A stretch of 64,000 nucleotides of DNA from Diplonema papillatum (taxonomy: Eukaryota; Euglenozoa; Diplonemea; Diplonemida; Diplonemidae), in NCBI GenBank assembly GCA_030068145.1, contig JAPJBO010000637.1, positions 62,001 through 126,000 on the forward strand, given 5' to 3'. Positions 1-10,016 of this stretch are shown in pieces. Below the pieces are notes generated by a model. It saw only the letters and a list, made by a program, of their open reading frames with translations, did no database searches and had not been told where the DNA came from. Position numbers and translations under genes: made by a program. Each line of letters begins with the position of its first letter. Position 1 is the first letter of the stretch.

Positions 1-60
1 CTCAAAGCATTTGCAAAATAACACGAAAAGCCTCTAGGCAAAAACCCGTTTTCACATTTC

Positions 61-172
61 TTCTCAAGCCACGTACAATGCTGCTGGTGGGGTTGCTAAG
101 ATATTATAGGCGTATTTTCTCAAGCCACGTACAAAGCTGCTGGTGGGTTTGCTAAGATATCATAGGCGTATT
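61..172. repeat. 56-bp tandem duplication
   Basis: Two adjacent units of 56 bp (starts 61 and 117) share the text from TTCTCAAGCCACGTACAA to ATAGGCGTATT, with three or four mismatches. There is no coding signal, and the duplication looks local. Confidence 0.85.
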
Positions 173-190
173 CCAACTTATTCCAACTCG

Positions 191-270
191 TCTCGGGAAA
201 GGTCAGTCGACGACCGTATGCAGGTGGATGGAGGCACTGGGACTGCGAAGGCGTGACCACCCCACAAGGA
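191..270. repeat. Dispersed repeat R1, copy a
   Basis: The block TCTCGGGAAAGGTCAG, then a GGAGGC(A/C)CTGGGACT core and GGCGTGACCACCCC, recurs at 33872-33961. It is an approximately 85-bp dispersed repeat; I see no termini and no coding capacity. Confidence 0.6.
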
Positions 271-2131
271 GGACTCTCTATCTGGCATTATCTGTCCCAG
301 TCGCCATAGCAACCTTATCCTCGGCCAAGCATCATCCTGCAACCCTGCTTTCAGGATGGCCATCGTGCCTCACATTTTGGTTATCAACCTTACTCCTCGC
401 TCGATTGCCGTCTTCGACCGTATCTGCCCCTGGTCCTGGTGTTAGGGTTTAGCATGCAAAGAGCCTGTGGCGATAATCTGCATCTGCTCTCCTTTCGTGA
501 CTATCTCTTCGCGCCACCTCTCTTCGTCACTGGCACTTTATCGTGCACCTCTGCCCGCCGCGGGGTGCACGTCTCTGTCTTCGATGACGGCGAGTCCTTA
601 CGCCGCCGCTTCGTTGCCAGCGGCTGTCCTAGTGTCGTCGCCTTCTGCGGCGTTCATGATGGCGGTGTTGGCGCCGGCATCCGCCGCTTCCCTTGTGGCG
701 CTTTGGGCCGATGGCGCAGCTTACGTCTCAACTTCGGTGTCGCTTCGGGCGTCCCCGGGGGCGAAGGCCCGCACGTGGTGTGAGTTCCTGCAGCATTCCG
801 CGATCGTCTTGCACGTCCCGCACTGCGCCGTCCTGAGCTTCTGGCAATACTTCACGGCGAGGCCGTCCCCTGCTGCGTGGTGTGCCTCGGCAGCAGTGCG
901 CTACCGACGCTTGCCGATGCTTGCACTCTTCGCATTTCTCTCGTCCTTGGTGGTGGCCTGGGCACGCCCACCTCCCATGCGCTGGGTCTCCGCCGCCCAC
1001 TAAATTTACCCTCTTCTGCCCCTTCTTGCCGGAGGTGCCGTCTTCGAAGGCGTCCCACCAGCACGTCCGATCCTTTCCTCCCCATACGTGGAAAATACGT
1101 CCATCCCCCAGACCTCATCATTGAAGGCGTGCCTGTTCGTCCCCAGCTGCGACTCGAGCACGAGTATCGTCTCTGTACCCGCACGATCTCTGGTGGAACG
1201 GTTCCTGCTCTCCTTGCCGCAGCGGATCCTGTCGCTACCTGTGTCAAACCATGTCAACCTGTACCTCCCAGTCTGTCCTTCCTTCTCAGCCTCTATCTTC
1301 GTCTTCGCGGAATAGCCAAACTCGGGACCGCTCTGCGCAAGGTAGGGCCATAATAGCGTAGCTTCCTCCCCGCCTTCGCCAAGGCCGGCTGCAGGGAAAG
1401 TGGTCGCCCCAAAGGAAATACCCCAAAACTCCCCGAATTTCCCCGAAATTCCCCGAAACTCCCCAAAATTCCCCGAAACTCCCCGAAACTCTCCGAAACT
1501 CCCCGATACTCCCAGATATTTTTGTCTGGACCAGGTGGAATTGTGAGGAAACTGAACCGCCTGAGTACGATGCACGTCCAGGATTTTGGCATGCTAATCC
1601 TGCAGGGAATAGTACCAGACTTTGGAACCTGACAAATCTTAAAGCAGAACCGACCCCCCGTTTTTTTTTTCGTGGGAAAGGGTAGAATACAAACACTCTC
1701 TTTTCCCGCTAGTGCGCACAAACACATGTACGCAACTGCCACTACCGCAGAAACGATACGCACACGAGCATACGATACCTTAAAGGAACCTTTACAACAA
1801 TGGTCACCCGGAGACTTTAAAACGCCGGATCTCTAAGCGAACTAAAGCGCCATACTATTTTTTGCTATCTGTTTTGCCAGAATGCTGCGACTCTACCAAT
1901 CTTTGCCAGTTGTCACGTGACAGGGGAAGCGTACATTCGTCAACGCAAGGTTTTTGGGAAAGGATGCGAAGGTGCATTCTGTGAAAGAATGTTTCGGACG
2001 GGAATCTAAGCTTTAATGGTGGGACAGACTACTGCCTCCTGTTTTGCTGGCATCAAGTCGTCTAAGAAAAAAACTTTAACTCTAAAATGAACGTGAGGAG
2101 AACCGTCCCTCAATGCCCAATTTCTATCTTA
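271..2131. other. No supported gene; low-complexity and repeat DNA
   Basis: From 430 to 1350 the DNA is GC-rich and open in several overlapping frames on both strands, but none shows a recognisable domain or a frame clearly preferred over the others. A 10-11 bp minisatellite follows at 1419-1525. A fragment of dispersed repeat R3 (GAGGAAACTGAACCGCC) lies near 1548-1595. Near 1798-1825 is a stretch (ATGGTCACCCGGAGACTTTA) resembling 20680-20706. Confidence 0.5.
1419..1525. repeat. CCCCGAAACT minisatellite
   Basis: About ten imperfect copies of a 10-11 bp unit (CCCCGAAACT, with variants ending ATT or CAAAA). The array keeps minus-strand frames open, which explains the repetitive ORFs there; they are not evidence for a protein. 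Confidence 0.85.
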
Positions 2132-2360
2132 CCTACCTCCCCCCCCCGTGCATAAGATGGATAGCCAAACCCCCTTGATTAAGATGGATAACGGACGAGA
2201 ATGCCAATCCATCTTAAACACGGGGGTGAGGTACCCCCGTGTAAGGCGACTACAGTGTATTCTACAGTGCCCCCGTGTTTAAGATGGATACCCCCCTTGA
2301 TTAAGATGGATACCGCCAAAACCCGAATTATTCATCCATCTTATGCACGGGGGGGGTAGG
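2132..2360. mobile_element. 229-bp MITE with TIRs and TA duplication
   Basis: Terminal inverted repeats begin CCTACC, continue through a C-run, then GTGCATAAGATGGAT; the right end is the reverse complement (ATCCATCTTATGCAC, G-run, GGTAGG). The element is flanked by TA on both sides (2130-2131 and 2361-2362), as expected for a Tc1/mariner-type insertion. Internally it repeats TTAAGATGGATA and contains a second inverted pair around GTACCCCCGTGT. It has no coding capacity. It lies about 150 bp upstream of the nucleotidyltransferase ORF. Confidence 0.75.
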
Positions 2361-2560
2361 TACCCTCTTTAAAGCCGGACCCAAATTACACGACCACCAC
2401 GCCCCCCTGTGTTGAAGCTAACTTTTCGTGAACTGGCGCGCTAATAATATCGCCGTTTTTATAGCTGCCTTTCGGATCGTCGCCGAGGCGACTTAAGCTA
2501 ATAAACTTCCTGCGCAGGGGCGCCGACAAGCATTTCTCCGGGTTGCTGGTGCGAGACGCG

Positions 2561-4507
2561 ATGCGGCTGGCCATTGACGACGTGCACGCGCGGTACAAGC
2601 GGCTCTTCGACGAAGCGTGTTTGGTGGACGGCACCGCCGACTTCGCGGAGCGGCGGAAGCGGGCGTCGGCGGTGTACGCGGCGGGCATCGCGAGGGGAGA
2701 GCCGTGCGGGGTCTGCTGGTTTGTGGCGGCCGACGTGCTGGCCGACGTGAAGGTGGCCCGCGGGGTTGCGGGGGGCACCGGGGTGGAGCAGCTGGCGCTG
2801 GGCGTAGGGCTGGGCATGCGGGAGGACTTCACGGACGAGCTGCCGAGGGCGCACGCCGACCAACTGAGCCGCGCCGAAGTTGTGCAGTCCATCGAAGACT
2901 GCCTGTCGGACGTCGGCGGGTCCGTCTCCGTGTTCGGGTCATCGGCCTTGTTCACCTGCGGCCCCTTTTCGGACCTCGATTTGTGCGTCGCGCTCCCGGC
3001 TGGCGCCGGCGCCGCGCTTCCCGCAGCAACCACCGAGCGCGCCCGGCAGCGTGCAATGCTCGAAACCGTCGTTTTCCCGAGGGTTGCGCCCCGCTTCGAC
3101 CGCCTGCGCGTCGTCGACTCGGACCCGCCGATCATCAAAGCGCGGACCGGCGGCGCCCCCGCCCTTTCCGTCGACCTGACCCTTTCGGCGGACGGGGTCC
3201 GCAAGGCAGCCCTGCTGAGGTCCGTCGTTTTAGACAGGCGCAACCCGTCCCTGTTCCTCGCGTACCGCGCTGTGACCACTTGGGCGCGCGCCTGCGGGCT
3301 CGTGGCGTCCGGGGATCCGAGGCTGGGGGCGGCCGCAGGCGAGAAGGACGAGGGCGTCCTGCACAGCGGGGAGCTGCAGCTGTTCTTCCTCGCGTGCCTG
3401 CGGTGTCCGGGCGTGGGCTTGGCCCGTGCGGACAGGGTGGGGGGGGCGGCGGTGGAGAACGAGGCGTGTGCGGGGTCCGTTTGGTTGGACCGGGACGGCG
3501 CGCTGGCAGTGCCCGTGAGGCCCAGCGAAGAGGGTGGGCAGGGGGAGTGGGCGTCGCTGGACGAGCTGTCCGCGGCGCTGGCGGTTGCAGGGGACGCGGC
3601 GGCGGCAACCGGCGGCCGCGTGTTCCTGCACTTCCTGGAAGTAGCCGCGAAGACGCCCGCCGAGACCGTCTTGCTGTCTTGGCCGCCCGAGGTTTGCGGC
3701 AGGCCGACGTATCACCTTGACGCGGCGACCGTGCACGTCATCCGGGACCTGGCTCTCCGCGCTTTGCACTGCGTGGTGTACACTTCGTCGTTCGCGGACC
3801 TCCTGTCCGACGCCGCCGAGGAAGGCTCGGGCCTGTCCACGATGCTGACCCGGCTGCCCAAAGGAGTCCCGACGACCGACTTCTACAAGATCAAGCTCTC
3901 CGTGCCAGGGGTCGACGTGCACTTGGATACCCGCCACGGCGCGACGTACCTGCGCGCGGAGGGAACACGGGCACAGATCTCGGCGTTGCGGGCGAAGGTG
4001 AGGGAGTTCAGGAGGGAGTGGAAGACCAGGCAGGTCGGACGGACTGAGGCAAGCCGGTACCAGTTCGAGGACTCAGCGCTGCTCGCGTTCATCGGCGCGG
4101 AGCCGCCGGGGGCCGACACCATGCGGGTGGAGTTCGGCGCGTTGGCGCCGAGGTGCTGCTCGGTGCTGCACCGAGCCATGGAGACGAGTTGCGTCCTGCT
4201 GCAGACTGGCAGCCGTGCGTGCGCCGCGCCGCAGGCCTGGGCGCCGGCGGCCTCGGCGTGGGCCGCTGGTAAGGCGGCTGCCCAGCTTCTGTCCCGACGC
4301 AACGACGCGATGCCGAGCGCGCAGTGCCTCGTGAGAGCGTCGTTCGGGCGGTTCTACGTCCGCAACGCCCAAACCCAGCAACACACGCTCGCCAGTCTCT
4401 CCGCCGGTCTGCGTGTCGGTCGCAGGCATGGATTCCTTCTGCGCTCATTTTCTCACATGAAACATAATAGAAAGAGTCCCAACACTGCTCTTTGTGCCGG
4501 GAGTTAA
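2561..4507 (+). CDS. Nucleotidyltransferase of TUTase / non-canonical poly(A) polymerase type
   Basis: The frame is open from 2465 to the stop at 4507; the first ATG is at 2561. A CAG at 2516-2518 could be a splice acceptor, so this may be an internal or last exon. Counting from the ATG, residues about 122-142 hold the Pol-beta nucleotidyltransferase signature: FGSS, then a spaced DLD (D138, D140). The third acidic residue, D205, lies in LSVDLTLS. A helical segment with YRAVTTWARACGL and HSGELQLFF follows, where the family carries its central domain. Enzymes of this family add U or A to RNA 3' ends. The C-terminal half, about residues 430-560, is unrecognised. After about residue 570 the sequence becomes Ala/Arg-rich and may be intron: a donor-like GTAAGG lies at 4270, so the true 3' boundary is uncertain. 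No clear RNA-binding finger is visible. A CCA-adding or other Pol-beta enzyme cannot be excluded. Confidence 0.6.
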   Translation: MRLAIDDVHARYKRLFDEACLVDGTADFAERRKRASAVYAAGIARGEPCGVCWFVAADVLADVKVARGVAGGTGVEQLALGVGLGMREDFTDELPRAHADQLSRAEVVQSIEDCLSDVGGSVSVFGSSALFTCGPFSDLDLCVALPAGAGAALPAATTERARQRAMLETVVFPRVAPRFDRLRVVDSDPPIIKARTGGAPALSVDLTLSADGVRKAALLRSVVLDRRNPSLFLAYRAVTTWARACGLVASGDPRLGAAAGEKDEGVLHSGELQLFFLACLRCPGVGLARADRVGGAAVENEACAGSVWLDRDGALAVPVRPSEEGGQGEWASLDELSAALAVAGDAAAATGGRVFLHFLEVAAKTPAETVLLSWPPEVCGRPTYHLDAATVHVIRDLALRALHCVVYTSSFADLLSDAAEEGSGLSTMLTRLPKGVPTTDFYKIKLSVPGVDVHLDTRHGATYLRAEGTRAQISALRAKVREFRREWKTRQVGRTEASRYQFEDSALLAFIGAEPPGADTMRVEFGALAPRCCSVLHRAMETSCVLLQTGSRACAAPQAWAPAASAWAAGKAAAQLLSRRNDAMPSAQCLVRASFGRFYVRNAQTQQHTLASLSAGLRVGRRHGFLLRSFSHMKHNRKSPNTALCAGS

Positions 4508-4537
4508 TTCGTAATAACCAACCACAAACAAAAGGCA

Positions 4538-4636
4538 GCCGCTGCTTAACGTGTGCATGCTGATCCATGTACTTAATAGTTCCTAGTGCTTAATGGCTTT
4601 ATCACGTGGGCGGCCCTGAGATTACCCCGCTACTAT
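4538..4636. repeat. Dispersed repeat R2, copy a
   Basis: About 99 bp starting CAGCCGCTGCTTAAC and ending TGGGCGGCCCTG then GATTACCCC. Related copies lie at 6276-6374 and 9723-9816. It sits just after the nucleotidyltransferase ORF. Confidence 0.75.
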
Positions 4637-4639
4637 ACT

Positions 4640-5785
4640 ACAACTCTCTTCCAGTCATTAAGGTTTCCATTTAAAACTAGGGCGAGACCTATATGAGTTT
4701 GAGTTTGTACCGAACGGTGCAGAACCCAAGCCTGACAGTGGACGACGCATCGTACCGGCCTACGCCCGGTCGTTATTGGCCTATAAATTAGAAGCTAGAC
4801 GGTACACCAACCCGTAGTTTTTAGACATACCGTATTTCTAAAAATGTTGGCCCCCCGGGGGTACCTGTAACTCGGGGCCCGGGCCCTGGAAAAATTTCCA
4901 GGGGTTTTGGCCCTGAACGATTACCAAAGGAAAAACTCTTTGGTACGAGATGCAGTTCTTTTACAGTTCCATTCCAGGGCCCCAGGCTGTCCTTGAGCTC
5001 AACGGATTCAAAAGCGTTCAAAACCGTCCTCGGAATGTATTTTTCGACACAGCCACGAAACCTGAAGGAGGTTTTCAGGTTGGCTGCCTGAAGGCGCGAG
5101 CGGGCCGCTTTGCCTTCTTCGGGGCGACGGTCCCCCCCCGGTCTGGCCTGGTCCGTTCTTCCCCGCTGCCTGAGTCCGCCGGCACCCATTGTCGGGTCGG
5201 AGCTCTGGTGACCTTTCCGGCCTCTGTTGGAAAATGATCGGGGGGCGGTGCCCGCGAGCATGTGTCCGGGGATTCCCTCCTGGTTTGGCTCCTGCACCTC
5301 AGAATTCTCCGCCGACTCGACTCAGGCATGGCGCGCATACTTCTGTTTTTTAGTACTAACAATCTTGTGGGTTGCCCTTCAATGTATTGTGCAGGCTAAA
5401 AAGACGTAGGCAGCGTGTTTTGGTGGTTGATCAGAATTCCTTACCTGAATACACACAGGGTAAATACAAGTGGGAAAACGATCAACCGGCACGCACAAAC
5501 AATGCATTATTGGTACTAAAAATTAGTAGTTGGCAGCATACTACATGAGGTGCACGCCAAGGGCGAGATTGCTAAAAAGTTTATAGCGATGTATCTTATC
5601 GAACAATGCCCATTTCGATAAGATAGGTAATTTTATCCCATGGAGGACCTCATTTGAGCTACTCGCGAAGAGACCTCATCATCCCACAAGCGGCGAAACC
5701 CGATGGCAGTGTGTTTATCGAGTGGGAAAAAGGGCTTTCTCAACTTGTGTTGTGGAAAACACCATGTCTTGACTCGACTGGGCAC
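4640..5785. other. No supported gene
   Basis: GC-rich open frames at 4820-5400 on both strands show no domain. The stretch at 4840-4990 is rich in GGCCC and CCCGG runs. The remainder is AT-richer single-copy DNA without visible signals. Confidence 0.4.
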
Positions 5786-6275
5786 TCAACTGGGTAACAC
5801 CGCCCCCGCTCCGCGCCGTAAGTCCACATCGCCGCAAACCCGCTGATACCGAAGCAGGCCGCGCGAGGGGAGGAACCCGCCGATGGTAAAGGAGAAAATG
5901 AAGGAAGCGGGAACCGGCAAGACGAGCAAGCTGGCGAAGCCGGTGAAGGTGACCGCCCCGTTCCACTTGCAGCTGAGCGACGGGGAAGGAGAGGCTGCAG
6001 CGGGTCTACTTTATCCTTTCCCGCAGGGACACCGAGACCGGGGCCAGTTGCAGCGCGAGGTGCGCCAAGGACGAGACAGATCGTTAACGCTCAATGGAGT
6101 TTTATCAACACTGCCCCCGCTCCGTGCCCGAAGTCCATACGCCCCGCAGACCGGCCGCGTGCGGGTTGCTGCCCCCACCACCCGTGGCGCGTCGAGTTCC
6201 GGGCACGCAAATGCGGCGAACACACACATATTACGGCCAGTTGTTTGTTAGCGGTTCTACTTTATCACGGGATAA
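5786..6275 (+). pseudogene. Broken upstream copies of the 6590-7751 gene
   Basis: Two degenerate partial copies lie head to tail before the intact gene. The first, 5786-6010, repeats the leader and first 40 or so codons (ATG at 5883, MVKEKMKEAG then HLQLSDGEGE) and breaks off after GEAAAG. The second, 6011-6275, repeats the block that precedes the intact start (compare 6011-6118 with about 6409-6515). It then jumps to a fragment matching 6734-6800 (CCACCCGTGGCGCGTCGAG), with most of the 5' coding part deleted. Both end before an R2 repeat. They look like relics of local tandem duplication rather than retrocopies. Confidence 0.7.
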
Positions 6276-6374
6276 GCCGGCAGCCGCTGCTTAACTCGGA
6301 TCCGTGTGGTCCGTGGACTTAAAAGTTCCCAGTGCTTAACGGCTTCATCACATGGGCGGCCCTGGGACTACCCC
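6276..6374. repeat. Dispersed repeat R2, copy b
   Basis: Same family as 4538-4636: CAGCCGCTGCTTAAC at the left, and CATGGGCGGCCCTGGGACTA before CCCCC at the right. It separates the broken copies from the intact gene. Confidence 0.75.
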
Positions 6375-6589
6375 CTCAGGTGACACCACTTTATCTTTAG
6401 CCGTACCTGAAGATCCTTTCCCGCAGCGGCACCGAAACCGTGGCCAGTCGCTGCGCGACTGGCGCACACCAAGGACGAGAATGATTGAAGTCTAATGGAG
6501 GTTTATCAACACCCCACGCCCGCAGATACCGTAGGCAGGCCGCGCGAGGGGAGTACCGAACCGCGGACCACCGGAAGGAACGCCCGCCG

Positions 6590-7751
6590 ATGGTAAAGGA
6601 GAAAATGAAGGAAGCGGGAGCCGGCAAGACGAGCAAGCCGGCGAAGCCGATGAAGGTGAACGCCTCGTTCCACTTGCAGCTGAGCGACGGGGAAGGCGAG
6701 AGGCTGAAGCGGGTGCTGCGCACGGTTCTGGCGGCGTGCGGGTTTGCCGCGGCGCCGGCGGTGCAGCCCCACCACCCGTGGCGCGTCGAGTTCCGCACGA
6801 CGAGGTGCTTTTCGCTGCTCGCCGAAGTCGACGACAACCTGCGGGTCGTCGCCACCCACGAGCGGCCGCTGTCGTGGCTGGCGGCCACGTTCCTGCACGC
6901 GCGCGGCTCCGGCGACGATGCCGGCGGGGAGCGGCAGGCCTGGACGCACTGGCTGGCCACCCACGACGTCGGCGTGCAGGTCCGGACCGAAACCGGCGTC
7001 GACGCTCGTTCCGACCTGTTCGGCGATGTGTTGCCGGCGGACCGCCGCGTCCTGCGCCTCGACAGCGACGGGTGCCCGCAGCCGTCGTTTTCACTGGACA
7101 CCACAGGTACGGTCGCCGCAATTGTAAAGAATACTAACATACTCAAATGGGAAGCTTCCCGTCTCCAATCGCACATGCGCCGCACGCAATCGTCTACCAC
7201 TATACACTTTACACCGACACGTCTTGGGGGTTCCCCGCCAGCCTGAGAAGGTAGAATTCTACGGGGAGTACTACAAGTGGGTCTTTTCTTTGCCGCTGAA
7301 CGCTTACGCCCAGCTGGACTCCACCGTGTGCGTCTCGTGCGGGGTTTGGATGGCGAGGCGTCTCGTTTTGTTTGTGTTCGTAAAATCTGTCTCCCTCTTT
7401 CGCTGACGAGCTTGGACCAGCACACAGCATGCAATCCCGCATACCACATACATAACAGGGCGCGACTGCTTGTCTTATGCGAGGAACCGCATCACTGTCG
7501 AGACCTATGGGTGTGAAGTTGAAGGACTCTGCGCGGTGGTGACCACAGGGGTTCACTATTACTTCACAGGCGACACAAAGCCGAAGGCCGAGCCTTTCGT
7601 CGAGTTCGTCCTCAAGGCCTTCGACGGGCCGTTGAAGGTTTGGATCAGCGGGGCGGGCCGAAGCGTCGAACCGACAAAGGAGTGGATCCGCGAGATCACG
7701 GCAAAGGCATTCGAGGTTTCCGAAGCGCTGCGTGCTGCTGAGGTCGACTAG
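6590..7751 (+). CDS. Unrecognised protein, three-exon model
   Basis: The start is the ATG at 6590, supported because the same MVKEKMKEAG start is conserved in the broken upstream copy. Exon 1 runs to about 7106 or 7111: residues 1-30 are Lys-rich (K-E-K-M-K, TSK, AKP) and residues 30-172 look like a folded alpha/beta segment. Exon 2 is about 7242-7343 (PEKVEFYGEYYKWVFSLPLN in frame). Exon 3 is about 7428-7751 and ends RAAEVD then TAG. The 7242 acceptor is good and exons 2 and 3 join in phase. However, the best exon 1 donor (CAG then GTACGG at 7107) leaves the frame off by one, while a donor at 7112 would be in phase, so that junction is unsure. I recognise no family, signal peptide or membrane segment. 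The conserved-looking codon use and the absence of stops in three separate exons argue for a real gene. Confidence 0.55.
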
Positions 7752-8503
7752 GGAACGTCGAAAGTGTGTGGAAAGGTAAAACGGAGGTAATCTCAGGACC
7801 GTTCGCGTGAAATTCAGACACAACGATCTACTACCCGTCTTGAAACACGGACCAAGGAGTCTAAGACGTGTGCGAGGCTTAGGGTGTCAAACACACAAGC
7901 CGCACTGAAAGGGAGATATGCCAATCCTTGAGGACGCAGCACAGCCCGATCCTGATTTACTGGAAAGAAATTTGAGGTTACGTACACTTGTTGGGACCCG
8001 CCGTTAACCACTTACGGACGGAGGGGGGAAAGGGTTAATTTGGGAAGGGGGGGGCTTCACGGCAAACCTCAGGTATCCGTTGAGAGCTCGGAGCAAGACT
8101 TTTGCCGATGAGGGATGCTTTTCAAAGATTTGTGCCAAATCTTCCAATAAAGCAACCAGCGGCCACTTTCGACCATTCTGTCCAGGGCTTACGCAGCTCT
8201 TTTGTCTTGGAGCTAAATACCTACTGAAAGTCAGTACGTAGGGTCAGGCAAAAGAGAAATAGAGCACAGGAGGCTCACCTGCCAGTGTTGCATGTCTTTG
8301 CCTGCCTCCTCTCCTCAACCCTCCAGTGTCGCGGTAAGCAACAGCAGGATTTGCCGTTACTGTGGTTGATTCCCCAGATGAATCTGCGGAAAAGATAGTA
8401 CGTGCTGAAAACGACTGATTTCAGCACGTGTACACGTACTGATTCAGCATGCTGAACGTAAGGCCTGCTTGTGTTGTCGACAACGAATACGTAGGAGAGC
8501 CAG
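7752..8503. other. No supported gene
   Basis: Intergenic DNA without a recognisable frame. A self-complementary cluster built on TTTCAGCACGTG and ACACGTACTGATTCAGCA lies at 8396-8456. Confidence 0.4.
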
Positions 8504-8512
8504 ATGTTCCGA

Positions 8513-8660
8513 ATACTCCCCTGCAACTCCGTGCAGGGGGTGCTGCGGGAGTATCTGCCAGCCGCTGCTGAACAGACTCACGTAGGCGGTGTCTTCAGAC
8601 AACACCTCGTGAAGCTCGCGTCACAAAACAAAGAAGACAACGAAATAATCGTGGCTTTTA
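8513..8660 (+). CDS. Candidate exon, function unknown
   Basis: A frame entered after CCAG at about 8503 reads FRILPCNSVQGVLREYLPAA and continues to VAFK. It meets a donor-like AAG then GTTTCG at 8660. The composition is protein-like but short. No homologous family is recognised and partner exons were not found, so this is a weak call. Confidence 0.25.
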
Positions 8661-8795
8661 AGGTTTCGCTCTGCGACCGTTTCCTGAGCATCCTTCCAGA
8701 AACCCGCGGTTTAGCTAAGAATAAAGCATGGCCTCCAGTCGCGCAAGCACCACGCGCTCTTCAAACCCAAGAAACATTTCCCCCCCTTTCCTAGA

Positions 8796-8885
8796 CAACA
8801 TCTTCCTCGAAGAAGACTTGATGCTAACATCAACCATGCATGAGAGGCAGAGCTCTGCCTAAACCTTAACTAAGATTTCTCCCCT
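8796..8885 (+). repeat. Introner-like repeat, copy 1
   Basis: Core AGAAGACTTGATGCTAACAT, then CATGCATGAGAGGCAG, then AACTAAGATTTCTCCCC. A splice-acceptor-like CCACCCTGCAG follows about 20 bp downstream. Confidence 0.7.
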
Positions 8886-9540
8886 GTTTTGGGGACCCAC
8901 CCTGCAGCTTTGCGACCGCAGTGAGCAGGTGGCCCACGAAGGGTGAATAGTTGGAGCTGGCGTCTTCTGGCCTCTCGCACTGGCTTGGCTACATGGGGCT
9001 TGTGCTGACTTTCAGGAGTGCTTCTATTTACCGGGATATTACTAGCCCCCGAATTCTTCTGGTGTCGATTCGAGGTGGTCGTGCTCATCTGGCCATGCGT
9101 CTTGCTCCTATTCCCTCAGTAACTGTAAGAAGCTGCTGTCCCGCGTACGTCCCGTGAACGGGGCGCATTTCCTCTCTGTTCTCCTGCTGCCTTGTGGCGC
9201 CTCGTCATGCAGCCACGCCTAATCTTTTGAGATCGCAGGCGCAGAGAACCTCTTCCTCCCTTCCATTCTTGCCAGGCGAACGTACCCACTCTCGCACGCA
9301 TTTCTTTCTGCTTCTTTCCTTTTCGCCTGATTCGTACGTCCGGAGAAGCGACGCTCCGCTGCCTTATGGGCATGCCTCATGGGTGAATCCCAGCGGCGCT
9401 ATTGCGTTCGACGATCTGATGAGTCTCGCGCTTCTGCAACACCCGTAGAAACAGACCATTCGCGTCTGGCCGCGGTCTTCATCGTGCCCACACTGGTAGG
9501 CGCCGCGCGGCTGCGCCAGGGGACAGGGCCGCGACTTTCT

Positions 9541-9621
9541 CATGCATGGTTGATGCTAGCATCGACCATGCATGAGAGGCAGTGCCCTGCCTACACATTA
9601 AACTAAGATTTCCCCCCCACC
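9541..9621 (+). repeat. Introner-like repeat, copy 2
   Basis: Same core as copy 1, ending AAACTAAGATTTCCCCCCC. Its left part forms a near-perfect 38-bp palindrome (9538-9575) centred on GCTAGC, with CTCATGCATGGT arms. Confidence 0.75.
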
Positions 9622-9722
9622 AGCGACCCAGCGAGCTACGAGGGTCCCAACAAAATATCAACTTCCCATTTACTTCCAACCTTCTCCTTTACCTTGCATC
9701 AAATAGGTGTCACGACAAGTTT

Positions 9723-9816
9723 CGGCAGCCGCTGCTTAACAAGTGCATGCTAATCCATGAGGTTCATGTACTTAAAAGAACTCAATGCTCAAAACTTGCC
9801 GTGGGCGGCTTTAGAT
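9723..9816. repeat. Dispersed repeat R2, copy c
   Basis: CAGCCGCTGCTTAAC, then GTGCATGCTAATCCATG and a diverged right half ending GTGGGCGGCTTTAG. It is the most diverged R2 copy in the window and lies about 200 bp upstream of the SmD3 start. Confidence 0.65.
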
Positions 9817-10016
9817 CTATATCTGAATGACACCTCAACCACAACATGTTGTCGACCACAAACAAGTAAAAGAATAAAACAAAACTACGCACCTCTTTCA
9901 GACGGGAGGGGCGAGAGGCGGGTGGTCGGGGGCACAAGGACCGGCGCCACGTGAGTGGGGCAGGCTAAACCCCCTCGTGACCCCGTTTGTCCTTCAAGGA
10001 GGGCTCGGTCGAACTC

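Noticed and set aside
467..1575. Overlapping GC-rich ORFs on both strands, including a Cys-rich minus frame
   Set aside because: High GC keeps all frames open. Cysteine spacing does not fit a MYND or other known finger without frameshifts.
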